From JAEVLT01 sp050496765 (lineage in GTDB: Bacteria; Bacillota; Bacilli; Bacillales; Cytobacillaceae), in the NCBI RefSeq assembly GCF_050496765.1, contig NZ_JBNWEO010000019.1, forward strand, positions 1 to 64,000: DNA of 64,000 nucleotides. The letters run 5' to 3'. Shown piece after piece: positions 34,310 to 44,040 of this stretch. The notes below the pieces were generated by a model. The model was not told where the DNA came from and did no database searches. It was given only the letters and a program-made list of their open reading frames with translations. Numbering within the stretch: the first letter of the stretch is position 1; each line of letters opens with the position of its first letter. The position numbers and the translations under genes are program-made.

Positions 34310-35461
34310 TCAAATGGTCTTTATTTTCAAAGCAGTTGTTCGACCCATTAATTTTTTTATTTTTTGGTAGAGGCTCATATAGGAACTTCCCCCCTCTAGC
34401 ACTTCAAAACCAGCTTTTGTTAAAAAGGGAAAAAGCGTAATCAGTTGATGAATGTGATTTGTATTCTGATAAAAGAGATTGGCTATCCGATCAATCAGCT
34501 GCATTTCAGGCAAAATCAGCTCATCAACATCAGCTTGGTAACGGCTAAAAGACTCTCCTTCTCCACGAAGTGTTTCTTTTATGCGCTCGGCAAGCAATTC
34601 TCCGCTCCATAATGCATAGTAAATTCCTTCTCCGCCAAATGGCTCAACCAACCCTGCAGCATCACCAATAAGTGCGATTCTCGATGTTTGTAGATGATCT
34701 TGTATGCCACCAGCCGACAAAAATGAGCCTTTTATTTTTACTGAATTGGAATTTAAACGATTCAGTTCAATGTACCTCTCAAGGTGGCTTGTCAATTGTT
34801 TATGCGAATACAAATAGGAACCGATTCCTACAGATAAATGATCTCCTTTTGGAAAGATCCATCCATAGCCGAACGGGATGATTCCATAATCAATTGCAAT
34901 ACAATGGCGGTATTTTTCCAGCGCTTCCTTGTCTGCAAAGATTTCACACTCAAAGGCAGCAGCTGTCCTGCGCTTCGTCACTAAACCGCTTTGTCTGGCA
35001 ACGAGACTGTTTACGCCATCGGCACCAATCACATATCGCGCAAAGTATTCCTCGTTGTCGGTTTTTACGATTACTTGATCAGCCAATTCCTCTACCCTTT
35101 GCACTACCGTTTTTGTTTGTAATTTTGTTCCATTATTTACGGCATGATTCGCCAGCAAATAATCCAATTCGTCGCGCATGACCGAATAAACGATGGGATT
35201 TTTGTATTTAAATTGTTTGCTATTGTTTCCATTCAAAGACAATTCAAATGTATCAATGGTATCTCGTAAAACCGAGGAAATATCCACAGGCATTTTTAAC
35301 AGCGCCCGTTTCGTTACACCTCCGCCACACACTTTGTAACGCGGCAATGCCGCCTTTTCTAATACAAGGACGTCAATCCCTTGCTTTGCCAAACTCGCAG
35401 CCAATGAACTTCCTGCCGGTCCAGAGCCAACAATGATACAATCATATCGATGAGATCCCAT
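34310..35461 (-). CDS. Geranylgeranyl-reductase-family FAD-dependent oxidoreductase
   Basis: 383 aa from ATG 35461 (AAGGAGG 6 nt upstream). FAD-binding dinucleotide fold CIIVGSGPAGSSLAASLAKQ, the family's VCGGGVTKRAL loop (the archaeal enzymes have a Cys here near the flavin), DGVNSLVARQSG, the substrate-cavity motif YGWIFP, and GDAAGLVEPFGGEGIYYAL. Such enzymes saturate isoprenoid double bonds in geranylgeranyl groups, archaeal lipids or menaquinone tails (MenJ of mycobacteria). It stands alone between two terminators, just downstream of nuoN. The substrate is not determined; menaquinone or polyprenyl chains are plausible. Lack of a C-terminal TM helix suggests a peripheral membrane enzyme. 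Confidence 0.85.
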   Translation of the reverse strand: MGSHRYDCIIVGSGPAGSSLAASLAKQGIDVLVLEKAALPRYKVCGGGVTKRALLKMPVDISSVLRDTIDTFELSLNGNNSKQFKYKNPIVYSVMRDELDYLLANHAVNNGTKLQTKTVVQRVEELADQVIVKTDNEEYFARYVIGADGVNSLVARQSGLVTKRRTAAAFECEIFADKEALEKYRHCIAIDYGIIPFGYGWIFPKGDHLSVGIGSYLYSHKQLTSHLERYIELNRLNSNSVKIKGSFLSAGGIQDHLQTSRIALIGDAAGLVEPFGGEGIYYALWSGELLAERIKETLRGEGESFSRYQADVDELILPEMQLIDRIANLFYQNTNHIHQLITLFPFLTKAGFEVLEGGSSYMSLYQKIKKLMGRTTALKIKTI

Positions 35462-35546
35462 GATTATCCTCCTTCTATACTCCATATCTAAAAAATAACG
35501 TATAAACTTTAGAAGTTTCTGAATTTAACCTAAAAAAAAGCTAAGA

Positions 35547-35579
35547 AAAAAAGAGCTAAACAAATTTAGCTCTTTTTTC
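35547..35579 (-). terminator. Terminator of the nuo operon
   Basis: AGAGCTAAA (35552-35560) pairs fully with TTTAGCTCT (35565-35573) and has T-runs on both sides, so it can act in both directions; it lies 13 nt after nuoN. Confidence 0.93.
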
Positions 35580-35591
35580 AAATATAATCTT

Positions 35592-37106
35592 TTATTGCAA
35601 AAAATCTTTAAACTCATTAAAGCGATTATGCAAAAACTCAATCGCCGTGTTTGGTGCCAGTCCAAGCCATAATGTTCCAATGACCGAAACAATAATGACC
35701 AAGAGAATTCCGAACGGAACGGAAAATGTAGTTTTTTCTTTTGCCGGACGGAAGAAGATCTGCGTCAAAACACCAAAGTAATAAAAATAGGAAATAATTG
35801 TTGTGGCAATCAAAATCGAGCCCAATATATAATGTGTGTTTTGATCAACAAACGCCCCGATGAATATATTTAATTTTCCAATAAAGCCACCTGTACCCGG
35901 AAACCCTGCCAATGAAAGAATGAAGATTCCCATTGCAATCGCCAAAAGCGGTGAGCGGCGATACAGGCCTGCATAGTCTGAAATTTCCTCTGATCCAGTC
36001 TTTTGCGCAATCAGTTGAATCACCGCAAAAGCTCCCAAATTCATAAACACGTAAGCGAGTAAGTAAAACCAAACGGCATCAAACATAAAGTAATTCATCG
36101 ATGCAAAGGCGACAAGGATGTAACCCGCATGTGAAATACTTGAATAAGCAAACATCCGTTTAATATTGGTCTGCTTTAGCGCAATTACGTTACCGATAAT
36201 CATCGTTGCACCGGCAATAAAAGCAATATAATCTTGCATTTTATAAAGAATCGGATCCGATCCCGGCCCTGAAGAGGCTGCAATGCCAAAAACAGAAAGC
36301 AAAATACGGATTACGATCACAAAGCCGGCTGCTTTGGAAATAACGCTTAAGAAAGCTGTGACAGGAGTCGGTGCACCTTGGTACACATCGGGTGCCCACA
36401 TATGGAACGGCGCAGTAGACAGTTTAAAACTTAAGCCAACAAGCAGGATCAAGAACGCTAAACCTAACAAATAAGCTTGCTGAGGATCAGCCACCGATTG
36501 TAGCCTTGTCGCAATCTCCAATAAATTGGTCGTCCCTGTTAAGCCGTACACATAGCTCATGCCAAACAAAGTTGTCGCAGTGGAAATCCCACCGATAATT
36601 ACATATTTCATTGCTGATTCGTTTGATTGTATCGACTTTTTATGCATTCCCACCAAAATATAAGAAGAAATGGAGAGCAATTCCAAGCCCACAAACAATG
36701 TAATTAAATCGCCGCTTGAAGTCATGAACATGGCGCCAAGCAATGCGGTTAAAAACAAGTAATAAAATTCGCCGTGATATTCTTCGATCCCATCCTTCGT
36801 CTCATAGCTGATCGCCAAAAGGAGAACGAGAACCGAACCGGCAAGCAATATCAATTTAAACGCTTTTGCAAAACCGTCAAGACGGAACGTATCGTATAAA
36901 ATCGAAGTTACACCAGTGTTCACCAAACCGGCTAATGATACCATTGCCGCCAATACAGCAGCAATGGCCACCCAGCCTAAAATTCTCCGATCACGGTTTT
37001 TTGGCATAAACATATCAATCAACATGATGACGGTTGCGATGATAAGGATGATGAACTCCGGTGCCATGATATTCCATTTAAACGATAGTAATGTAGCAAT
37101 ATCCAT
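35592..37106 (-). CDS. nuoN: NADH-quinone oxidoreductase subunit N
   Basis: 504 aa, about 14 TM helices, Mrp antiporter-like proton channel subunit. Key segments: TLFVGLELLSISSYILVGM with the TM5-type Glu, LLVGLSFKLSTAPFHMWAPD with the TM7-type Lys, ISHAGYILVA. Last gene of the operon, 6 bp after nuoM. Confidence 0.96.
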   Translation of the reverse strand: MDIATLLSFKWNIMAPEFIILIIATVIMLIDMFMPKNRDRRILGWVAIAAVLAAMVSLAGLVNTGVTSILYDTFRLDGFAKAFKLILLAGSVLVLLLAISYETKDGIEEYHGEFYYLFLTALLGAMFMTSSGDLITLFVGLELLSISSYILVGMHKKSIQSNESAMKYVIIGGISTATTLFGMSYVYGLTGTTNLLEIATRLQSVADPQQAYLLGLAFLILLVGLSFKLSTAPFHMWAPDVYQGAPTPVTAFLSVISKAAGFVIVIRILLSVFGIAASSGPGSDPILYKMQDYIAFIAGATMIIGNVIALKQTNIKRMFAYSSISHAGYILVAFASMNYFMFDAVWFYLLAYVFMNLGAFAVIQLIAQKTGSEEISDYAGLYRRSPLLAIAMGIFILSLAGFPGTGGFIGKLNIFIGAFVDQNTHYILGSILIATTIISYFYYFGVLTQIFFRPAKEKTTFSVPFGILLVIIVSVIGTLWLGLAPNTAIEFLHNRFNEFKDFLQ

Positions 37107-37112
37107 CCTTCA

Positions 37113-38633
37113 TCACCCTCCTAACCCAAGCATAATCGTTTTTAATGTCGTCTGAAGCGGTATGCTGAGAACACTCGGGAATACGCCGATGACGACAATG
37201 AACAGCATTAAAGTCACCACTGGGACAAACTCGATTCCTTGTAAATCAACAACCCCGGCAAAGTCACGATGGGCTTTTCCGAATGTGATTCCAAGAACGG
37301 TTCGCAACAGATAAACTGCAGTTAAAATAATCCCGAGCGTTCCAACCGCAGCTATGATTGGCATGACTTTAAACAGACCCAAGAAGGCCATAAATTCACT
37401 TATAAAACCGGACATTCCTGGCAATCCAAGCGAAGCAAGCCCGCCAGCGAGCAAAAATCCGGCAGTTAGCGGCATGCCTTTTGCCATTCCGCCTAAGTTC
37501 GTAATCAGCGTTGTATCGGTACGTTCGTAGAAAACACTGATCAGGAAGAACAGTAGAGCGGAAATTAATCCATGGGAAATGACCTGAAAAATCGCCCCTT
37601 GAACACCCGCTTCATTCAATGCCGCAAGTCCAATTAACACAATCCCCATATGGGAAACGGATGAATAGGCAAGCATCATTTTGAAATCTGTTTGTATTAA
37701 CGCAATATAGGCACCATATAAAATGTTAATGACACCCAAGATCGCAATGAAAACTGCAATCGATTTAAACTGCTCTGGAAAAATTCCCATTCCAAAACGA
37801 ATTAAGCCATACGCTCCAATTTTCAACAGGATCCCAGAGTGAATCATCACGATTGGAGTCGGTGCCTGAACGTGCGCCCTTAGCATCCAGCTATGCAGAG
37901 GGAAAATCGGCAATTTAACACCAAATGCAATCACTAAAGCGATAAATAGCCCATATTTTGCGCCTGCAGAGAGCGGGGAGACCAATGTAGCCTTGCTGTC
38001 ATTGATGATATTAGTTAATGCATCAATGTTCGTCGTTCCTGTTTTCGCAAATAGAACCATGATCACAATCAACAGAATGGCCGAACCAACACCGTTATAT
38101 AATAAAAAGTTAAAGGCCGCTTTTTCTTTTTCAAAATACCCCCACTTGCCAATTAGGAAAAAGGCCGGAATGAGGATCGTCTCGAAAAAGATAAAAAACA
38201 AGATCAAATTTTCAGCCGTAAATACACCGAGCATACCCATTTCCAAAAGAAGGAAGAGCATAAAGAAGCCTTTCCATTCTTTTTTGATATAAATGGCTGC
38301 AATTGCCGCTAATGTACTTACCAACGCCGTCAACACAATTAAAATTAGGGTAAATCCGTTTAGTCCAAGTTCAAAATTTACCGCGAAAAGTGTTTTGGAA
38401 ACTTTTTTAAAGCCGCCAAATTGAATCCAAGAAGCAGAAAGTGCGAAATCATTCAAACTCTTTCCTGCCAAGCGATGGAAGTAGGCTGCAAATGCCAGGA
38501 TTAACGCAGGCAAAGTTGCTAAAACCCCAACAATTTTAATCCATTTTTCCTCTGTTTTTTTGATAAACAATAACACAACCATACCCAAAAGCGGGGAGAA
38601 TACCATGATTGGGAGAACAGCTGCTAGAGTCAT
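37113..38633 (-). CDS. nuoM: NADH-quinone oxidoreductase subunit M
   Basis: 506 aa, antiporter-like membrane subunit. ILFFIFFETILIPAFFLIG holds the conserved Glu, VIAFGVKLPIFPLHSWMLRA the Lys, and AYSSVSHMGIVLIG follows. Overlaps nuoL by 4 nt (ATGA). Confidence 0.96.
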   Translation of the reverse strand: MTLAAVLPIMVFSPLLGMVVLLFIKKTEEKWIKIVGVLATLPALILAFAAYFHRLAGKSLNDFALSASWIQFGGFKKVSKTLFAVNFELGLNGFTLILIVLTALVSTLAAIAAIYIKKEWKGFFMLFLLLEMGMLGVFTAENLILFFIFFETILIPAFFLIGKWGYFEKEKAAFNFLLYNGVGSAILLIVIMVLFAKTGTTNIDALTNIINDSKATLVSPLSAGAKYGLFIALVIAFGVKLPIFPLHSWMLRAHVQAPTPIVMIHSGILLKIGAYGLIRFGMGIFPEQFKSIAVFIAILGVINILYGAYIALIQTDFKMMLAYSSVSHMGIVLIGLAALNEAGVQGAIFQVISHGLISALLFFLISVFYERTDTTLITNLGGMAKGMPLTAGFLLAGGLASLGLPGMSGFISEFMAFLGLFKVMPIIAAVGTLGIILTAVYLLRTVLGITFGKAHRDFAGVVDLQGIEFVPVVTLMLFIVVIGVFPSVLSIPLQTTLKTIMLGLGG

Positions 38634-40502
38634 TTTAAGTACCCCCCTGTCAACGCAAAGATGACCATTAATACAGCCAAGCCAACAAAGGCGACTGCGC
38701 CATACGTTTGCACTTGCCCAGTCTGGGCTTTGGAGCCTGTTTTCCCAAGTCCTTGGACGAATCCAGCTACTCCTTTCACAATCCCTTCAACGATATAGAC
38801 ATCAATAAAACGCAAGAAATAGCTCATTCCTTTTGTGAACCGGAGCACTGTAAGCTGGTAAAATTCATCGACGTAATATTTGTTATAAAGGATGGTGTGC
38901 AACGTATCGCCGCGCGCACTCAACCAAGTTCGGGAAAGAGATCGTTTGCCGTACATTAACCAAGCAAGGTAAATACCCAATAAGGACACAATTGAGGTAA
39001 TGATCGAGATCCATGTTGAACTTCCCGCTTGTTCGTTCCCAGCTAGCACTTCGTTTCCTTTTGTCAGCCAATCTCCTAAAAATGTCCCAAACCAATTGGT
39101 ATTTACATATCCAGCAAAAACCGCAAGAAACCCTAGGACAATCATCGGGCCTGTCATAACGGATGGGGATTCGTGAACATTTCCCATATCGCTCCTTGGT
39201 TTACCGCTAAAGACCATAAAGAATAAGCGGAATACATAAAAGGCCGTAAAGAATGCAGCAACTAATGCCAGCAAGAAGAGGATTGGATGTCCTCCTTCCC
39301 ATGCAGCCACTAAGATTTCATCCTTACTGAAAAATCCTGACAGAAGCGGAACGCCGCCTAGTGACATGGCACCGATTAGAAATAAAGGTCCCCGTTAACG
39401 GAAGTTTTTTCCACAGTCCACCCATTTTCTCAATATCTTGTGTACCGGCTGCATGGATAATGCTTCCGGCGGAAAGGAACAGCAAAGCTTTGAAGAACGC
39501 GTGGGTCATCAAGTGAAACACACCAGCAACATAGCCGGCGGAACCTAATGCCATCATCATATATCCAAGTTGGCTAACCGTTGAATAAGCTAGTATTCTC
39601 TTAATATCTGTTTGCACAAGACCGATACTGGCAGCGAAGATAGACGTAAAGCCACCGATGACAGCAATCGTAAGCAATGCGGTTTTGCTAGCCAAAAACA
39701 ACGGAAACAGTGCAGCCACAAGGTAAACGCCTGCAGCAACCATTGTTGCCGCGTGAATTAGCGCAGAAACTGGTGTCGGGCCTTCCATTGCATCCGGCAG
39801 CCATGTGTGTAGTGGAAACTGTCCTGATTTCCCTATCGCTCCAATAAAAATCAAAATGGCAATCAACGTAAGCATGCCAGAAGAGATCGAACCTTGCTCA
39901 ATAGCTTTAAAAATTACGCTGTACTCAAAACTATTCGTTTGCCAGAACAAGAGGATGATCCCGATAAAGAGGCCGACATCGCCGATGCGAGTGATGATGA
40001 ACGCCTTTTTCGCTGCGGCCTTTGCTTCGGCTTTATGATAGTAGAATCCAATTAATAAGAAGGATCCTACCCCGACTATCTCCCAAAAGATATACGTCTG
40101 CAACAAGTTCGGCGAGATAACCAATCCGAGCATTCCAAATGTAAACAGTCCTAAATAGGTATAAAAAACCGATAATCGCTCGTCCCCATGCATATAGCCT
40201 TTTGAGTAAGTATGTACTAAGAAACTTACGAGCGACACAATAAATAGCATTAATGCATTTAATTGATTTACTTCAAAGCCCGCTGTTAAATGAAGATCTC
40301 CTATTGTGAACCAGTCGGCTTTCGCTTGGTATGTTGGTGCAGAAAAGCGCTCAAATAATACCAATGTCGAGACCACAAATGCCGCTAATGTAGCAAAAAT
40401 TCCTACATAAGCACTCGAATTTTTTAGCCGTTTGCCAAATAGAAGAAGAATCAAAAACGATAATAGCGGGAAAAGCGGTATGATCCATGCAGTTTCTATC
40501 AT
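38630..40502 (-). pseudogene. nuoL: NADH-quinone oxidoreductase subunit L, interrupted by a 1-nt frameshift
   Basis: Two frames that would form one NuoL of about 623 aa. The 5' part (40502 to about 39385) reads to WKKLPLTGT, then goes out of frame and ends at 39324. The 3' part resumes with FLIGAMSLGGVPLLSGFFSK and runs to 38630. Removing one base around 39384-39388 (A-run/GG next to CCCC on the plus strand) restores GT.LFLIGAMS. The start ATG 40502 has GGGGA 8 nt upstream. The break is in the TM region before the lateral helix, so the product would be inactive if real. All other nuo genes are intact, so sequencing or assembly error is a strong alternative. Confidence 0.9.
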
Positions 40503-40646
40503 TATCACGATCCCCTTTTTGAGCTAATCAGAACATATTTTTTATAAAATTCTGCACTGAGCCAGATCAGCTCGGTATTTTTTGCAAAAACTAGCGCTGG
40601 CGGATGGTGTTTTCCTGTCGCCATGTATATGGCTGATTTCGTTTGC

Positions 40647-40961
40647 TTAATGTTTCATTGTGTTGATTTCATCGATATTTACGGTTTTGCGATTACGATA
40701 AAGCGAGATTAAGATCGCCAAACCGATCGCTGCTTCTGCAGCTGCTATTGTAATGGCAAACAAGGCAAAGATCTGACCGGTAATCGATGGCGTAATTCCG
40801 TATTTGCTAAACGTAACAAGGTTAATGTTTGCGGCGTTTAACATTAATTCAATCGAAATCAACACGATCACAGTATTCTTTTTTGTTAAGGCTCCGTATA
40901 AGCCGATACAAAACAGGATCAGCGCAAGTGCTAAAAAGGCCGATGCAGGAATAGAACTCAT
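40647..40961 (-). CDS. nuoK: NADH-quinone oxidoreductase subunit K
   Basis: 104 aa, three TM helices; ISIELMLNAANINLV and AAAEAAIGLAILI carry the two conserved membrane Glu residues. Overlaps nuoJ by 4 nt. A 144-bp gap separates it from nuoL. Confidence 0.96.
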   Translation of the reverse strand: MSSIPASAFLALALILFCIGLYGALTKKNTVIVLISIELMLNAANINLVTFSKYGITPSITGQIFALFAITIAAAEAAIGLAILISLYRNRKTVNIDEINTMKH

Positions 40962-41470
40962 TCTTTGTTCGCCTCCTTCACATCTTTTTTGGCGAGGACA
41001 ATGGCGCCCATCATCGTAACCATTAAAAGAACGGAAGCTAGCTCAAACGGAATCACATATTTAGTGTAGAGAGCTTTACCAATCTGCAACGTATTGTTCA
41101 CATGCAAATTGCTGGCAACCTGTGTGATATCCAAGTTGTATATACCCATATAAACTGCAAACGCAAAGCCAATGATGCCGAGAAGCAGCAGCCATTTCCG
41201 CCATTTTCCCGGTTGCGCCTCACTTTCATCATCGTGTTTTGTCAGCATGATCCCAAAGAGCATGATAATCGTAATCGCCCCGGAATAAATCATGATTTGC
41301 ACCACAGCAACAAATTCGGCTGACAGCAGGACGTAAATACCGGCGATACTGACAAAGGTAAACACAAGAGCGACAACCATGTGCATCACTTTTGTTAAGT
41401 TAATCAGCAGCACCCCGCCGATAATTGCGACCAAAGCCAAACCCAAAAAGGCGATAAATTCTCCCGTCAT
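40958..41470 (-). CDS. nuoJ: NADH-quinone oxidoreductase subunit J
   Basis: 170 aa, five TM helices; VQIMIYSGAITIIMLFGIML is the family signature with the broken TM3 helix. Overlaps nuoI and nuoK by 4 nt each. Confidence 0.95.
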   Translation of the reverse strand: MTGEFIAFLGLALVAIIGGVLLINLTKVMHMVVALVFTFVSIAGIYVLLSAEFVAVVQIMIYSGAITIIMLFGIMLTKHDDESEAQPGKWRKWLLLLGIIGFAFAVYMGIYNLDITQVASNLHVNNTLQIGKALYTKYVIPFELASVLLMVTMMGAIVLAKKDVKEANKE

Positions 41471-41886
41471 GGTTTATTCACCTTCCGTATATTTTCGTCG
41501 TTTTCATCGAGCCATTCCAAATTCTTAAATAACTGATCGCGGCTGTATTCTGCTAGTTCAAAATTATTCGTCATAATGATGGCTTCTGTCGGGCAGACTT
41601 CTGTACACAAATCGCAGAGAATGCAAATTTCAAAATTAATATCATATGTGTCGATAATCTTCCCTTTTTTCGTTGGGTCCGGATGCTTCTTTCCGATTAA
41701 GTTGATGCATTCTGTCGGACAAATATTCATGCACTGGTTGCAAACAATGCATTTTTCCGGGTAAAATTTCTGAATTCCGCGAAACCGGTCCGGAAGCGGC
41801 AGCGGCTTGTTTGGATAATCATAGGTAACCTTTTCCCGAGTTAGTTGTTTTAGGGTATACTTTAAGCCTTTTGCTAAACCTAGCAC
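41467..41886 (-). CDS. nuoI: NADH-quinone oxidoreductase subunit I (two [4Fe-4S])
   Basis: 139 aa. Two ferredoxin motifs: CIVCNQCMNICPTEC and CILCDLCTEVCPTEA, ligands of N6a/N6b that pass electrons to N2. GTG 41886 is chosen because GGGG lies 9 nt upstream; the GTG at 41895 abuts the ribosome site. 46 bp after nuoH. Confidence 0.96.
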   Translation of the reverse strand: MLGLAKGLKYTLKQLTREKVTYDYPNKPLPLPDRFRGIQKFYPEKCIVCNQCMNICPTECINLIGKKHPDPTKKGKIIDTYDINFEICILCDLCTEVCPTEAIIMTNNFELAEYSRDQLFKNLEWLDENDENIRKVNKP

Positions 41887-41932
41887 GTTTTTCACCCCTT
41901 TTTAAGATGATAATTTTACAGTTGCTATTTTT

Positions 41933-42937
41933 TTAGAAAAAGAGTGTTTTAATTAGAGCTGTTAAAAAGATATTGGCTAAGGCAACTGGCAGCAAGACTT
42001 TCCAGGCAAATTCCATTAATTGGTCTGCCCGCAAACGCGGAAAGGTTACACGGAGCCAAATGTACATAAAGAGTACAATGCTGAATTTAAGTGCAAACCA
42101 GACAGCTCCTGGAATAAAACTAAGCACTCCGAGCGGTGCTGTCCATCCACCTAGGAACAATACCGTGACAAGGGCGGTCATTGCGAATAAATACACATAC
42201 TCCGCAAGCATAAAGAATGCCCAGCGGAAACCGGAATATTCAACATGGTAGCCGGCGACAAGTTCTGATTCTGCTTCCGGCAAGTCAAACGGCGTCCGGT
42301 TCAATTCGGCAACTGAAGCAATGAAAAAGATGATGAACCCAATCGGCTGCAATAAAATAAACCAACCATGCCTTTGGGCCGCAACAATATCATTTAAGTT
42401 TAAACTGCCCGAAAGCAAAATAACTCCAAGCACTGACATAACGAGCGGAATTTCATAGGAGATCATTTGCGCTGCCGCGCGCATGCCCCCCAGGAGAGCG
42501 TACTTATTGTTTGATGCCCAGCCTCCAGTCATAACGCCGATCGTTGTTAATCCAGAAACTGCAATGTAATAAAGCAATCCAACGCCGATATCGGCAAATT
42601 GGAATTTATCCGTAAACGGAATGGTTGCCAGAACCATAAACGATGGCGCAAAGGCAATGACTGGTGCAAGAATAAACAACGGGCGATCTGCCAGTTTCGG
42701 AATGACATCTTCTTTTAATAAAAGCTTTAGGACGTCTGCGACTGTTTGCAAAAGTCCCCAGCGGCCGCCCACTTGGTTCGGTCCGTGGCGAAGCTGCATG
42801 TATCCCATTACTTTCCGCTCAGCCAAAATTCCGTATGTTACAAAGCCAAGGACAACCATCAGCAAAACGGCGCCCAATAGGAAGAAAAGAATGAAGTTTA
42901 ACAAGCCGGGATTTGATTGCAATAACCCTTCGATCAT
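41933..42937 (-). CDS. nuoH: NADH-quinone oxidoreductase subunit H
   Basis: 334 aa, eight TM helices. AERKVMGYMQLRHGPNQVGG and the acidic-loop segment NRTPFDLPEAESELVAGYH form the quinone-chamber signature. Overlaps the end of nuoD by 1 nt. Confidence 0.97.
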   Translation of the reverse strand: MIEGLLQSNPGLLNFILFFLLGAVLLMVVLGFVTYGILAERKVMGYMQLRHGPNQVGGRWGLLQTVADVLKLLLKEDVIPKLADRPLFILAPVIAFAPSFMVLATIPFTDKFQFADIGVGLLYYIAVSGLTTIGVMTGGWASNNKYALLGGMRAAAQMISYEIPLVMSVLGVILLSGSLNLNDIVAAQRHGWFILLQPIGFIIFFIASVAELNRTPFDLPEAESELVAGYHVEYSGFRWAFFMLAEYVYLFAMTALVTVLFLGGWTAPLGVLSFIPGAVWFALKFSIVLFMYIWLRVTFPRLRADQLMEFAWKVLLPVALANIFLTALIKTLFF

Positions 42938-44037
42938 CAGCCATCCACCTCTCCAAGGACAATATCAATGGCCCCTAAAATAGCAATCAGGTTGGCGATG
43001 TTTTCGCCTTCCAAAAGTTTTGGTAGTATTTGAAGGTTATAGAATGACGGCCTTCTGAATTTTAAGCGGTACGGTTCTTTTTTTCCGTCGCTAGCAATGT
43101 AACAACCAATCTCGCCGCGTGGTGATTCGATTCGGACAAAAGCTTCTCCTTTTGGCGCTTTAATGATTTTTGGCACTTTCGCCAGGATTTCGCCTTCTGC
43201 CGGGAATTGCTCAACTGCCTGCTCAAGAATCTTCAATGATTCAGCAATTTCAGCCAAGCGGACATGATAACGGGCCCATGCATCTCCGCCCTCTTGAACG
43301 GGAACATCAAAATCAAAGCGATCATAAATGGAATACGGCTCATCTTTGCGAAGATCCCATTTGACTCCCGTGCACCTCAGGTTGGCACCGCTCAGCGAAT
43401 AGTTCAACGCGTCTTCTTTTGTGTATTTCCCAACGCCTTTTACCCTGTTCATGAAAATTTCATTACCAGTCACGAGCGTATGGTAGCCTGCAAGCTGCTC
43501 TCTCATATAAGGAATGAAATCTCTTACTTTTTCAATCCAGCCTTCCGGGGCATCCCATTTTACACCGCCGACGCGCATATAGTTGAATGTCAGGCGCGCA
43601 CCGGATAATTCATTCAGCATATTGATAATCATTTCACGTTCGCGGAATGCATACAAAAATGGACTGACAGCGCCAATATCCAATAGGAATGTTCCCCACC
43701 AGACAAGATGGCTGGCAACGCGGCCAAGTTCCATTGCAATGACACGCAGATACTCCGCCCGATCCGGCACTTTGATCCCTGTCATCGTTTCGACGGCATG
43801 GCAGAGGACGTAATTATTGGTCATCGCTGACAGGTAATCCATTCGGTCTGTATAAGGGATAATTTGCGTGTACTGCAAGTTTTCCGCTAGTTTTTCCGTT
43901 CCGCGGTGCAAGTAACCAATGACAGGCTGGGCTTCTTTGATAATCTCTCCGTCGATTTTGATTACAAGCCGGAATACCCCGTGCGTACTAGGATGCTGCG
44001 GTCCTACGTTTAACAGCATTTCTTCCGTTCGTATCAT
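42937..44037 (-). CDS. nuoD: NADH-quinone oxidoreductase subunit D
   Basis: 366 aa, 49-kDa/NiFe-hydrogenase-like subunit. NVGPQHPSTHGVFRLVIKID at the N-terminus includes the quinone-site His. Separate from nuoC (not fused). Holds the quinone pocket with NuoB. Confidence 0.97.
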   Translation of the reverse strand: MIRTEEMLLNVGPQHPSTHGVFRLVIKIDGEIIKEAQPVIGYLHRGTEKLAENLQYTQIIPYTDRMDYLSAMTNNYVLCHAVETMTGIKVPDRAEYLRVIAMELGRVASHLVWWGTFLLDIGAVSPFLYAFREREMIINMLNELSGARLTFNYMRVGGVKWDAPEGWIEKVRDFIPYMREQLAGYHTLVTGNEIFMNRVKGVGKYTKEDALNYSLSGANLRCTGVKWDLRKDEPYSIYDRFDFDVPVQEGGDAWARYHVRLAEIAESLKILEQAVEQFPAEGEILAKVPKIIKAPKGEAFVRIESPRGEIGCYIASDGKKEPYRLKFRRPSFYNLQILPKLLEGENIANLIAILGAIDIVLGEVDG

Positions 44038-44040
44038 TGG

